Assembly: GCA_018882625.1 (NCBI GenBank)
Contig: VERO01000044.1
Span: 1-13,088 of the forward strand
Source of the DNA: Phycisphaerales bacterium
GTDB taxonomy: Bacteria > Planctomycetota > Phycisphaerae > Phycisphaerales > SM1A02
Direction: 5' to 3'
Length of the DNA stretch: 13,088 bases
Part shown: one piece after another, positions 1-7,466 of the stretch
How the letters are laid out: each line of letters begins with the position of its first letter
Numbering within the stretch: position 1 is the first letter of the stretch
Position numbers and translations under genes: made by a program
Notes under the pieces: generated by a model
Told to the model about the DNA's origin: nothing
Database searches by the model: none
Seen by the model: the letters and a program-made list of their open reading frames with translations, nothing else

Positions 1-467
1 GCACTGACCTGCGCCGGCGCGTCGAGTCCGCCATCGACCGCCTCCACCTGACCCCATACCGCAGGCAGACGATCGACACGCTCAGCAAGGGCTACAAGCG
101 ACGTACCGGCCTCGCGCAGGCGATCCTGCACAGCCCGCGCATCCTGATCCTCGACGAGCCGACGGACGGCCTCGACCCGAACCAGAAGCATGAGGTGCGC
201 CAGCTGATCAGGGACCTCGGGCGCGAGTGCGCCATCGTGCTCTCCACGCACATCCTCGAGGAGGTCGAGGCGGTGTGCACCCGCACGGTAATCATCAGCG
301 AGGGTCGCACCGTGTTCGACGGCACGCCTTCCGAGCTTGACGCACGCGCGCCCGCATCGGTGCGCCACAACAGGCTCGACCACGTGTTCCGGAGCATCAC
401 CTCGGGCGACACCGGCGCATCAGGCCGCACGACGTCGCGTGCGGCACCGGAGTCCTCCACGCGATGA
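1..467 (+). CDS. ABC transporter ATP-binding protein, GldA-like (5' end missing)
   Basis: This is the C-terminal 154 residues of an ABC ATPase, read from base 3; the start and Walker A motif lie upstream of the window. Seen directly: a signature motif of the variant form LSKGYKRR (bases 81-104), then a long helix GLAQAILH, Walker B with ILILDEPTDGLDP (about 141-179) and the H-loop STH (243-251). The LSKGY form of the signature and 'LDEPT.GLDPNQ' are typical of ATPases that pair with ABC-2 permeases of the GldA/NosF type. The protein should power the permease encoded immediately downstream from the cytoplasmic face of the inner membrane. The stop codon overlaps the next start (ATGA), indicating translational coupling. 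The transported substrate cannot be told from sequence. The GldA label is by similarity to the complex and does not imply gliding motility. Confidence 0.93.
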   Translation, partial: TDLRRRVESAIDRLHLTPYRRQTIDTLSKGYKRRTGLAQAILHSPRILILDEPTDGLDPNQKHEVRQLIRDLGRECAIVLSTHILEEVEAVCTRTVIISEGRTVFDGTPSELDARAPASVRHNRLDHVFRSITSGDTGASGRTTSRAAPESSTR

Positions 468-1198
468 CTCCGCTGCTGGCCATCCTCAGGCGCGAGTTTG
501 CGGCCTACTTCGCCACGCCGCTCGCCTCGGTGTTCCTCGTCACCTACCTCGTGCTCGCGGCCCTCTTCGCGTTCCAGGTCGGCGGCCTCTACGAGCGCGC
601 GCAGGCGGACCTTCGCCCGCTCTTCCAGCATGTGCCCTGGCTGGCGCTCTTCCTGGTGCCTGCCGTCAGCATGCGGCTGTGGTCGGAGGAGCGGCGCCAG
701 GGCACGCTCGAGCTGCTCCTGACCCTGCCCTGCTCGACATGGGCGCTCGTGCTCGGGAAGTTCCTGGCCGCGTGGGCCTTTGCATGCGTGGCGCTCGCGC
801 TGACCGTGCCCATCTGGATCACGGTCGCGTGGCTCGGAGAGCCCGATCACGGCACAGCGCTCGCGGGATACGTCGCGAGCGCGCTGCTGACGGGCACCTT
901 CCTCGCGCTGGGCGGCTTCATCTCGAGCCTCACCCGCAACCAGGTGAACGCCTTCGTCGCCTGCGCCGCCGCATGCTTCCTGCTGCTGCTCGCGGGCTAC
1001 CCGCTCGTGCTCGACTTCTTCGCGGCATGGATGCCGCGCCGCGGCGTCGAGGCGATCGCCGGCATGGGCGCGCTGACCCACTTCGATGGCATCACGCGCG
1101 GCGTCGTGGACCTGCGCGATGGCGCGTACTTCCTGTCGCTGACGGCTGCATTCCTGTGGATGACCGTGATCTCCGTCGAGAGCAGGAAGGCCCGATGA
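464..1198 (+). CDS. ABC-2 type transporter permease, GldF-like
   Basis: A 244-residue integral membrane protein with about six hydrophobic segments (roughly residues 18-40, 58-72, 95-120, 135-155, 160-185 and 215-238). After the second segment it carries MRLWSEERRQGTLELLLTLP, the conserved cytoplasmic coupling stretch of GldF/NosY-type permeases. Near the C-terminus HFDGITRGVVDLRDGAYFLSL is also typical of this family. The length is normal for a GldF-like subunit. It would form the membrane channel driven by the upstream ATPase and cooperate with the downstream GldG-like protein. The ATG at 464 overlaps the upstream stop by four bases, and GGAG at 449-452 is a weak ribosome site. Its own TGA overlaps the start of the next gene in the same way. 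Substrate unknown. Confidence 0.93.
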   Translation: MTPLLAILRREFAAYFATPLASVFLVTYLVLAALFAFQVGGLYERAQADLRPLFQHVPWLALFLVPAVSMRLWSEERRQGTLELLLTLPCSTWALVLGKFLAAWAFACVALALTVPIWITVAWLGEPDHGTALAGYVASALLTGTFLALGGFISSLTRNQVNAFVACAAACFLLLLAGYPLVLDFFAAWMPRRGVEAIAGMGALTHFDGITRGVVDLRDGAYFLSLTAAFLWMTVISVESRKAR

Positions 1199-3021
1199 GC
1201 GCCCGCCGCCCCATCCTGGCCTGCGCAACGGTCGCGCTTGGGGCCCTCGCGCTGAATGCAGCACTTGCCGTGTGGGTTCCAGGAGTCCGCATCGACCTCA
1301 CGCAGGAGAGCCTGTACACGATCTCGCCGGGCATGAGGCCACTGCTCCTGTCGCTCGACGAGCCGGTTCGCATCGACCTGTACTGGACCCGTCGCGCGGG
1401 AGAGGGCGCGCCGCAGATCCGCGCGCACGCGCAGCGCGTCACCGAGTTCCTGCGCGAGGTCGAGTCGCTGTCCGGCGGCATGGCCGAGCTGCGCATCATC
1501 GATCCTGCGCCCTTCAGCGATGCCGAGGACGAGGCGCGCGCCGCCGGGATCGCGGCCCTCTCCGTCGATGGCGTCGGGGGGACGCTGATGCTCGGCGCGA
1601 CCGTCTCGGGCCCGACGGACCGGCGCGAGACGATCGCGTACATCTCGCCTGACCGCGAGTCGTTTCTCGAGTACGACATCGCCACCGCCATCGCCACCGT
1701 CGGCCGCGCGCGCAAGGGGCGCATCGGGATCCTCAGCGGCATGCCGCTCTCCGCGCCTGCGCCGCAGGATCCTGCCGGACCTCCGGGCGCACCGCGCGAG
1801 ATGGCCACGATCACGGAACTCAAGCGGCTCTTCGACGTGGTGGAGATCGGTCCATCCGCTCCCGAGCTCCCGGATCGGCTCGATGCGCTGATGATCGTCC
1901 AGCCACGTGCACTTGGAGAGCCAACGCTGCGCGCGATCGACTCGTGGATCGTCGGAGGCAAGCCCACGGTCATCCTTGCGGATCCCTATGCGGAGACCGA
2001 CAGCAGCCCCGACGCCAAGGCCATGGGCGCCAGCCGGTCTGGCACGACCTACGACTTCCCACTGCTGCAGGCCTACGGCATCGACATCCCGCGCGACATG
2101 GTCGTAGGGGATCAGGCCTTTGCGACGCGCGTGCAGTTCGCCACGCCCAACGGAGGCTCGAGGACGATCGACTATCTCGCCTGGCTGAGCCTCGACCGCA
2201 CGGCGCTCAACCCGGATGACCCGCTCGTGGGCGGCATCTCCGCGGTCAACCTCATGAGCGCCGGCGCCATCGTGCCTGTGCAGGGAAGCCCGCTCGCCAT
2301 CACGCCCATCTTGAGCTCCAGCGACCGCAGCGAGCTGGTGCAGACGCTCAAGATCGGCTTCTTCGGAGATCCCGAGCAGCTGCTCCGCGACATGAGGCCC
2401 GACGGGCAGCGCCGAACGCTTGCCGCACGTATCGCCGGCCCTGCGCGAAGCCCCTTCACGGGACGCGAGGGGCCCATCTCGCTGGTGCTGATCGCCGACG
2501 CGGACCTGCTTGCCGACATGACGTGGCTGTCGACGCAGCGCCAGGGCGACTCGCTCACGGCACGCGCCGTCTCGGACAACGGTCCGCTCATCGTCAATGC
2601 CGCGGAGCTTGCCTCAGGCGACAGCGCGCTCGCCAACCTGCGCGGACGGGGCCAGTACCGTCGCCCATTCGCGGAAGTGGAGGCGATGCGCAAGTCCGCG
2701 GAGGCGAAGTACGTCGCGCGCGAGAAGGACCTCGAGCGCGAGATCCGCATCGCGGAGATGCGCGTCGCGCAGCTCGCCCGCGAGCCCGGCTCGGAATCGG
2801 CAGCGATGGTCCTGACGGCCGGTCAGCAGGAGGAGCTGGCCCAGGCCAACCGCAAGCTCCTGGACATGCGCCGCGAGCTCCGGCAGGTCCAGTTCCGCCT
2901 GCGCGAGGAGATCGACGCGCTCGGCCTGCGGGTGCTGGTCGCCAACGTGATCCTCTGGCCATCCGCGGTCGCTGCAGCGGCACTCGTGTGGTACCTGCTG
3001 CGTGGGCGTACGGCCCGCTGA
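1195..3021 (+). CDS. GldG-like ABC transporter auxiliary protein
   Basis: A 608-residue protein of the GldG/ABC_transp_aux family. Seen: an N-terminal membrane segment (residues about 7-28), then IDLTQESLYTISPGMRPLLL, the opening that marks the family ('DLT....YTLS......L'). A large soluble domain follows, then a charged coiled-coil region (about 491-577, rich in Arg, Glu and heptad Leu), and a final membrane segment (about 580-602) with a short basic tail. The bulk should therefore lie in the periplasm, held by both ends. The start chosen is the ATG at 1195, which overlaps the permease stop (ATGA) and is preceded by AGGAAGG at 1184-1190. The frame stays open back to 337, but that stretch only shadows the ATPase and permease genes. 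In the family this protein travels with a GldA/GldF pair; its exact role in transport is not settled. Confidence 0.9.
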   Translation: MSARRPILACATVALGALALNAALAVWVPGVRIDLTQESLYTISPGMRPLLLSLDEPVRIDLYWTRRAGEGAPQIRAHAQRVTEFLREVESLSGGMAELRIIDPAPFSDAEDEARAAGIAALSVDGVGGTLMLGATVSGPTDRRETIAYISPDRESFLEYDIATAIATVGRARKGRIGILSGMPLSAPAPQDPAGPPGAPREMATITELKRLFDVVEIGPSAPELPDRLDALMIVQPRALGEPTLRAIDSWIVGGKPTVILADPYAETDSSPDAKAMGASRSGTTYDFPLLQAYGIDIPRDMVVGDQAFATRVQFATPNGGSRTIDYLAWLSLDRTALNPDDPLVGGISAVNLMSAGAIVPVQGSPLAITPILSSSDRSELVQTLKIGFFGDPEQLLRDMRPDGQRRTLAARIAGPARSPFTGREGPISLVLIADADLLADMTWLSTQRQGDSLTARAVSDNGPLIVNAAELASGDSALANLRGRGQYRRPFAEVEAMRKSAEAKYVAREKDLEREIRIAEMRVAQLAREPGSESAAMVLTAGQQEELAQANRKLLDMRRELRQVQFRLREEIDALGLRVLVANVILWPSAVAAAALVWYLLRGRTAR

Positions 3022-3043
3022 GCAGCGCACTACGCTGCTGCGC

Positions 3044-4378
3044 GTGCCTGAGCTGCAGCTCGATGGACTCGTCGGACCGACCCACAACTACGCAGGGCTG
3101 AGCCCTGGCAACGTGGCGAGCCAGGCGAACCGCGCTGCGGTCAGCCATCCCCGCAAGGCTGCGCTGCAGGGCCTCGACAAGATGCGCGCTGTCGCGGCGC
3201 TCGGCGTGCCGCAGGGGTTCCTCCCTCCGCACGAGCGGCCCCACGTGCCCACGCTGCGCGCGCTCGGCTTCGGAGGTAGCGATGCAGATGTGCTTGCTGC
3301 AGCGCACCGTGATGCGCCCCACCTGCTCGCACGGGCGTCAAGCGCGAGCGCGATGTGGACAGCCAACGCAGCGACGGTGATCCCCTCGGCGGATGCGGCG
3401 GACGGGCGGCTGCATCTGGTGGTGGCCAACCTGCGCTCGATGCCGCACCGCGCCATCGAACCCGCCACCACCGCGCGGATCCTGCGCGCCGCCTTCCCCG
3501 ACACCACCCGGGCCACAGTGCATGAACCGGTCGACTCCGGAGGCGACGAGGGCGCAGCCAACCACATCCGGCTGACGCCGTCGCACGATGCAGGCGCCGA
3601 TGAGGCGGGAACTCATGTGTTCGTGTTCGGAACCGGCGACGGGTCGTCGCCACCGAAGGTCCACCCTGCACGGCAGGAACTCGCCGCCAGCATGCACGTC
3701 GCCACGTGCGGCGGCCTGACTCCTGCGCGCGCCCTGTTCATCAGGCAGAACCCAGACGCCATCGATGCCGGCTGCTTCCATAACGACGTCTGCAGCGTGG
3801 GCAACGGCAACGTGCTGCTGATGCACGAGCGCGCCTTCGCCGACGGGACGGAGGCCCTCGACCGCATCCGCGAGGCCACCGCCGGCGGAGTCATCCCAAT
3901 CGTGGTCCGTGACGTGGACCTTCCGATCGCCGAGGCCGTCTCCTCGTACCTCTTCAACTCGCAGGTCATCACGCGTCCAGACGGCGGCATGACGATCGTC
4001 GCGCCCTCGGAGTGCGGCGAGATGCCCAACGCACGGCGCGCCCTCGATCGCATTGCCGACGGCACCACCCCGATCGACGCCGCGCTGCTCATGGACGTGC
4101 GCGAGTCGATGCGCAACGGTGGCGGTCCCGCATGCCTGCGCCTGCGCGTGCCGCTGCGCCGCAGCGAGTCCGACCTGCTTCATCCGGGCTTCCGGTGGAC
4201 CCCGGATCGTGACGCCTGGCTGCGCGCATGGATCGAGCGCTGGTACCCGGATTCGCTCACGCCCGACGACCTCGCCGACCCGTCGCTACTGCGCTCCATG
4301 CGCGATGCGCTTGATGCGCTGACGTCATGGATCGGCGCGGGATCGCTGTACGACTTCCAGCTCCGCGGCAACGGCTAG
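3044..4378 (+). CDS. astB: N-succinylarginine dihydrolase
   Basis: Hydrolyses N2-succinylarginine to N2-succinylornithine, CO2 and two ammonia, the second step of the arginine succinyltransferase (AST) catabolic pathway, in the cytoplasm. The 444-residue protein closely follows the Escherichia coli enzyme (447 residues) from end to end: DGLVGPTHNYAGLS at the N-terminus, PPHERP, DEGAANH, FHNDV, SYLFNSQ, GGGPACLRLRV and a closing LYDFQLRGNG. The catalytic triad is visible as Glu169, His246 and Cys364, matching E. coli Glu174, His248 and Cys365. The GTG at 3044 is preferred because it places DGLVG at residue 7, as in relatives. A GTG at 3002 would add 14 residues and overlap the previous gene. 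There is no clear Shine-Dalgarno site. It lies 22 bases after the GldG-like gene. No other ast gene is visible, which is unusual for this pathway. Confidence 0.95.
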   Translation: MPELQLDGLVGPTHNYAGLSPGNVASQANRAAVSHPRKAALQGLDKMRAVAALGVPQGFLPPHERPHVPTLRALGFGGSDADVLAAAHRDAPHLLARASSASAMWTANAATVIPSADAADGRLHLVVANLRSMPHRAIEPATTARILRAAFPDTTRATVHEPVDSGGDEGAANHIRLTPSHDAGADEAGTHVFVFGTGDGSSPPKVHPARQELAASMHVATCGGLTPARALFIRQNPDAIDAGCFHNDVCSVGNGNVLLMHERAFADGTEALDRIREATAGGVIPIVVRDVDLPIAEAVSSYLFNSQVITRPDGGMTIVAPSECGEMPNARRALDRIADGTTPIDAALLMDVRESMRNGGGPACLRLRVPLRRSESDLLHPGFRWTPDRDAWLRAWIERWYPDSLTPDDLADPSLLRSMRDALDALTSWIGAGSLYDFQLRGNG

Positions 4379-4390
4379 CCTTCACCGCCG

Positions 4391-4897
4391 ATGGGCCACA
4401 TCCCGCCAATCCGACTCCTGGTGCTCGACGTGGATGGCACGCTCACCGACGGCTCCATCCTCCTCGGTCCCGATGGCCAGGAGTGGAAGCGCTTCTGCGT
4501 GCGTGACGGCCTGGGCATCGTGATGTGGAGGCGCGCGGGCGGCATGGTGTCCATCATCACAGGCCGGCACTCCGACGCGCTGACGCACCGCGCACGCGAG
4601 CTCGGCATCGACCACGTGCACCAGAGCGCGAGCGACAAGTCACGCGCGCTCGACGCCGTGCTCGCCGCCACAGGCTGCACACGGCACGAGACGGTGGCCA
4701 TCGGCGATGACCTGCCGGACCTCGCGCTCTTCCGCAGCGTCGCGTTCGGAATGGCTCCCGCGGACGCGGCACCGGAAGTGCGCGCCGCCGCGCGCCACGT
4801 CATGCGCTCAGCCGGTGGCCATGGCGCGGTGCGCGAGGCGATCGAGATCCTGCTCCGCGGCGACGGCCGCTGGGATTCCCTCGTCGCTGCGCACTAG
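4391..4897 (+). CDS. HAD-family phosphatase, KdsC-like (KDO-8-phosphate phosphatase type)
   Basis: A 168-residue HAD hydrolase of the capless C0 type. All motifs are visible: motif I LDVDGTLTDG with nucleophile Asp13 and acid/base Asp15; FCVRDGLGI, the KdsC-type substrate and tetramer segment; motif II ITGR (Thr57); motif III Lys83; motif IV GDDLPDL (Asp106, Asp107, Asp110); and the C-terminal GGHGAVRE signature. In the KdsC family the enzyme dephosphorylates 3-deoxy-D-manno-octulosonate 8-phosphate to KDO for lipopolysaccharide. Close relatives act on other sugar phosphates, for example N-acylneuraminate 9-phosphate, so the exact substrate is inferred and the symbol is left blank. It starts 12 bases after astB and is probably on the same transcript. 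No ribosome site is evident before the ATG. Its stop ends the + strand run and faces the convergent lipoprotein gene. Confidence 0.88.
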   Translation: MGHIPPIRLLVLDVDGTLTDGSILLGPDGQEWKRFCVRDGLGIVMWRRAGGMVSIITGRHSDALTHRARELGIDHVHQSASDKSRALDAVLAATGCTRHETVAIGDDLPDLALFRSVAFGMAPADAAPEVRAAARHVMRSAGGHGAVREAIEILLRGDGRWDSLVAAH

Positions 4898-4971
4898 CGC
4901 GGAACCCCACGCCACACCTCGCTCCACCGCGCGGGGATGGGCGCCCATGTGCGCATCGCGACGTGCGTCGC
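4898..4971. terminator. Convergent intergenic gap with inverted repeats, possible terminator
   Basis: This 74-base gap separates two convergent stops. It holds a perfect 12-base palindrome, ATGGGCGCCCAT (4937-4948), and a 5-base-pair stem GCGAC/GTCGC with a four-base loop (4958-4971). Neither is followed by a T-tract, so a classical intrinsic terminator is not shown. The placement alone suggests a role at transcript ends. Confidence 0.3.
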
Positions 4972-5322
4972 CTACCGCTCCCACTCGGGCGGCCGCCAGC
5001 GCGACACGCACCCGTCGAGGCCGAAGTACACGACCCACACGTTGTCGGGCGCATCCTGATCGGCGAACGTGGCGCTGGTCGCAAGGCTGCTGAGGTTGTC
5101 CCCGAACTGCCAACGCTCCTCGCGCGCAGGCCCGTCCGGGCTCGCCGCAATCGCCGGATAGCGCGAACTCGGCTCGCCGAGCAGCGCAACGACCTGTGCC
5201 TTGTCCATGCCGGCGCGCAGCCCCGCGAACTGGGCACGCGAAGGTCCGCACGCGGAGATGGCCGCGACCACGGCAAGCGTCGCCGTCCTCAGCGCACCAC
5301 GAATCCGGCGAGCACGCATCAT
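4972..5322 (-). CDS. Small BamE/SmpA-like lipoprotein
   Basis: A 116-residue exported protein. The N-terminus is basic then hydrophobic and ends in a lipobox, ISAC, with Cys25 as the lipidated residue, so the mature form should be anchored in a membrane. The mature part begins FAGLRAGMDKAQVVALLGEP, which matches the 'GM....V..LLG.P' core of the BamE/SmpA/OmlA fold. It ends in VWVVYFGLDGCV, consistent with the last strand. BamE itself belongs to the outer-membrane protein assembly machine, but many unrelated small lipoproteins use the same fold, so a Bam role is not claimed. Two ATG codons are adjacent (5320-5322 and 5317-5319); the first is chosen. There is no Shine-Dalgarno site. The gene is divergent from the metallopeptidase, with 47 bases between starts, and convergent with the KdsC-like gene. 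Confidence 0.8.
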   Translation of the reverse strand: MMRARRIRGALRTATLAVVAAISACGPSRAQFAGLRAGMDKAQVVALLGEPSSRYPAIAASPDGPAREERWQFGDNLSSLATSATFADQDAPDNVWVVYFGLDGCVSRWRPPEWER

Positions 5323-5369
5323 GCGGGGACAGTATCACCGCCCCAACCGCGACGCATACGATCGGCGCG
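5323..5369. promoter_or_regulatory. Short divergent promoter region
   Basis: Only 47 bases separate the two divergent start codons, so both promoters must sit here or inside the coding sequences. On the + strand TACGAT (5358-5363) resembles a -10 element and lies about 6 bases before the ATG at 5370. On the - strand GATACT (complement of 5331-5336) lies about 8 bases before the ATG at 5322. Either would give a leaderless or nearly leaderless mRNA, which fits the missing ribosome sites. The hexamers are weak matches and are inferred. Confidence 0.3.
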
Positions 5370-7394
5370 ATGAGTCCCGCGACCGCCACGCGCATTGCCC
5401 CAACCGCCATCCACTCCGCCCCAGCCCCGGCGGTCAGCGCAGCCTCCGCCACCAGCGTGCTGGTCGCGCTGCATGGCGAGCCGCACCGCGCCCGGATCGA
5501 GCGCGGCGTGCGCCAGTGCGCGCGCCGGTGGACCGCTACCGACGGCGACCAGCCCGCGTTCGAGGACTTCTGCCGCAGGAGCTTCGTGGCGGACCCCGCG
5601 CGCCTCCCTGCGCTGCTCGACAGGCTCGAGGCCGCAATGGAGAAGATCGGCGGCCACCTCTACGAGATGCGCCGCAGCCTCCGTCGCTGGAGCGACCTTG
5701 CCGGCGAGGAGTTCCCCGGCGTGGATGACATGCTCGCCACCTTCGACCCGGCGCCGGACCTCTCCGAGCAGCTCTACCGGCAGCGCCTGGGATTCGTGGC
5801 GCTGCTCAACTTCGACCATCCCGATCTCGCGACCATGCTCGCCCACGGCGCCAGCTGGAGCACGGACGAGTGGGCTGCGGTGCGCATCGCGCACCAGTTC
5901 GGGGCGCGCGTCCCGTCATCCCTCAATGACCGCGCCCGCGAGGTCTCGCACCGGTGCTCGCGCTGGGTCAGCGGGTTCCACATCCCGGTCGGCCGGCTCG
6001 TGGATGCCTCCGGCACGCGCTGGTACGCCGGCGACCGCGCACTGCTCACGCACTGGCTTGTGCGCGAGGAGATCAAGGCGCAGGGCACGATGCGCGACGG
6101 TCTCCCGCGCCAGCGCGCATTGGCGCACGTGCTGTCGCGCGCGATCGACGGATCGATTCCCACCGACGTGATGGAGCGGCGCTCGGCCACGGACTGGGAT
6201 GCGGCACGCAACACCCTAGGCGGGGTCCCGGTCACCGGCGACGGATCTCGGCATGGCGAGGACGTGATGGGTCCCGTCCGCTACGAGCGCTGGATCGAGC
6301 AGTTCCGCCTCGCGCAGGAGTTCGACGCGCACCATCCCGAGCACCCCACCGCCATCGCGCGAAAGTTCGACCTCGACCGCGAGATGCGCGAGTCCGATGT
6401 CGAGCGGCTGCTGACGGACCTGCTTGAACACCCTGCGCGACACACCGTGTCCGCGTGGCTCAGGACGCGGCTGGGCCGCCCGCTCGAGGCCTTCGATGTG
6501 TACTTCGAGGATGTGGGCGACTCGACCGACGCTGACGCGCTCAACGCCGCGGTGCGCGCCAAGTTCCCCGACGAGGGGGCGTTCGAGCGCGCGCTCCCGG
6601 ATGTGCTGCGCGGCCTGGGATTCTCCGCGCAGGATGCAGACGACCTCGGCACGCGGATCCGCGTCGAGATCGCGCGCGGCTCCGGCCATGCCATGCGACC
6701 CGCGCTCCCGCAGTTCGATGCGTGGCTGCGCACGAGCCGCCTTGCCACGGAGCTCGGCTGGGACGGCTTCGACACCGCGATGCACGAGCTCGGTCACAAC
6801 CTCGAGCAGCTCTGCTCGACGCTGCGCGTGGCGCGCCCTGCGCTGCGCAACGTGCCGAACACCGCATGCACGGAGGCATTCGCGTTCCTCTACCAGTCCC
6901 TCGGCCGCCGCGTGCTCGGCATCGAGCCGCCGGGCGGCGCGGCACGCGCCCGTGCGGCCGATGCGGTCGCGACCATGCTCGCGGCCTGCCAGATCGCAGG
7001 CCCCAGCCTCCTCGAGCTTCACGTCTGGCGATGGCTCTACGCGAATCCAGGTGCCGATGCGCGCGCACTGCGATCCGAGGTGCTCGCCACCGCAGATCGC
7101 CTCTGGGCTCGCCACTACGAGCGCCACTACGGACCGGACCCCTACCGCCTGCTTGCCGCGTACCAGCACATGATCGGCCACCCGCTGTACCTGGCCGACT
7201 ACGCCATCGGGCACGTCATGAGCCACCAGATCCGCAACTACATCTCAGGCCGCGACATCGCCGCGGAGACGATCCGCATCACGTCGATCGGGTGCCTGAC
7301 TCCCGACCTGTGGATGCGCCGCGCCACCGGTGCCCCGCTGTCGGCCGATCCGCTCGCACGCGACGCGGCTGCTGGCGTCGCGCTGCTGGAGTAG
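5370..7394 (+). CDS. M3-like zinc metallopeptidase (gluzincin)
   Basis: A 674-residue protein without signal peptide or membrane segments, so probably cytoplasmic. The zinc site is visible: AMHELGHNLEQ with His472, Glu473 and His476, and a third ligand candidate Glu502 in TEAFAF, 26 residues after the second His. This HExxH...E spacing is that of peptidase family M3 (thimet oligopeptidase, oligopeptidase F), and the mainly helical body and length also fit. The C-terminal HPLYLADYAIGHVMSHQIRNY resembles the final helical region of M3 enzymes. Family members cleave short peptides. The sequence diverges from the classic M3 core (HEFGH with a third nearby His), so a separate or uncharacterised branch is possible. 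The ATG at 5370 is preferred; the frame is open to 5196 but that would overlap the divergent lipoprotein gene. No ribosome site is evident. Confidence 0.82.
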   Translation: MSPATATRIAPTAIHSAPAPAVSAASATSVLVALHGEPHRARIERGVRQCARRWTATDGDQPAFEDFCRRSFVADPARLPALLDRLEAAMEKIGGHLYEMRRSLRRWSDLAGEEFPGVDDMLATFDPAPDLSEQLYRQRLGFVALLNFDHPDLATMLAHGASWSTDEWAAVRIAHQFGARVPSSLNDRAREVSHRCSRWVSGFHIPVGRLVDASGTRWYAGDRALLTHWLVREEIKAQGTMRDGLPRQRALAHVLSRAIDGSIPTDVMERRSATDWDAARNTLGGVPVTGDGSRHGEDVMGPVRYERWIEQFRLAQEFDAHHPEHPTAIARKFDLDREMRESDVERLLTDLLEHPARHTVSAWLRTRLGRPLEAFDVYFEDVGDSTDADALNAAVRAKFPDEGAFERALPDVLRGLGFSAQDADDLGTRIRVEIARGSGHAMRPALPQFDAWLRTSRLATELGWDGFDTAMHELGHNLEQLCSTLRVARPALRNVPNTACTEAFAFLYQSLGRRVLGIEPPGGAARARAADAVATMLAACQIAGPSLLELHVWRWLYANPGADARALRSEVLATADRLWARHYERHYGPDPYRLLAAYQHMIGHPLYLADYAIGHVMSHQIRNYISGRDIAAETIRITSIGCLTPDLWMRRATGAPLSADPLARDAAAGVALLE

Positions 7395-7422
7395 GCACGA
7401 CCCGAATGCGTGGCGTTCCGCA

Positions 7423-7461
7423 GTGCCGCGATGCCCGCCGCACGCACGGCGGTCTCGGCAC
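7423..7461. terminator. Nested inverted repeat between convergent genes, candidate bidirectional terminator
   Basis: In the 72-base gap between two convergent stops lies a two-tier hairpin. The outer stem is GTGCCG (7423-7428) with CGGCAC (7456-7461). The inner stem is CCGCCG (7435-7440) with CGGCGG (7447-7452), closing a six-base loop. The strands between the stems form an uneven internal loop of six and three bases. There is no T-tract on either side. The exact fit to the gap and the all-GC stems suggest a transcription end structure usable from both sides, but this is inference. Confidence 0.45.
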
Positions 7462-7466
7462 CGCGA

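Noticed and set aside
337..3021. A single 894-codon + strand frame joining sequence before the permease to the GldG-like gene
   Set aside because: The part before 1195 runs out of frame through the ATPase and permease genes and is Arg/Ala-rich noise. The ATG at 1195 has a ribosome site and starts with the family's normal N-terminus.
3338..4183. A 281-codon minus-strand frame opposite astB
   Set aside because: astB is certain from end-to-end similarity and catalytic residues; the antisense translation shows no recognisable domain.
6216..7226. A 336-codon minus-strand frame inside the metallopeptidase gene
   Set aside because: It is a shadow frame; the + strand contains the zinc motif and a coherent protein across the whole stretch.
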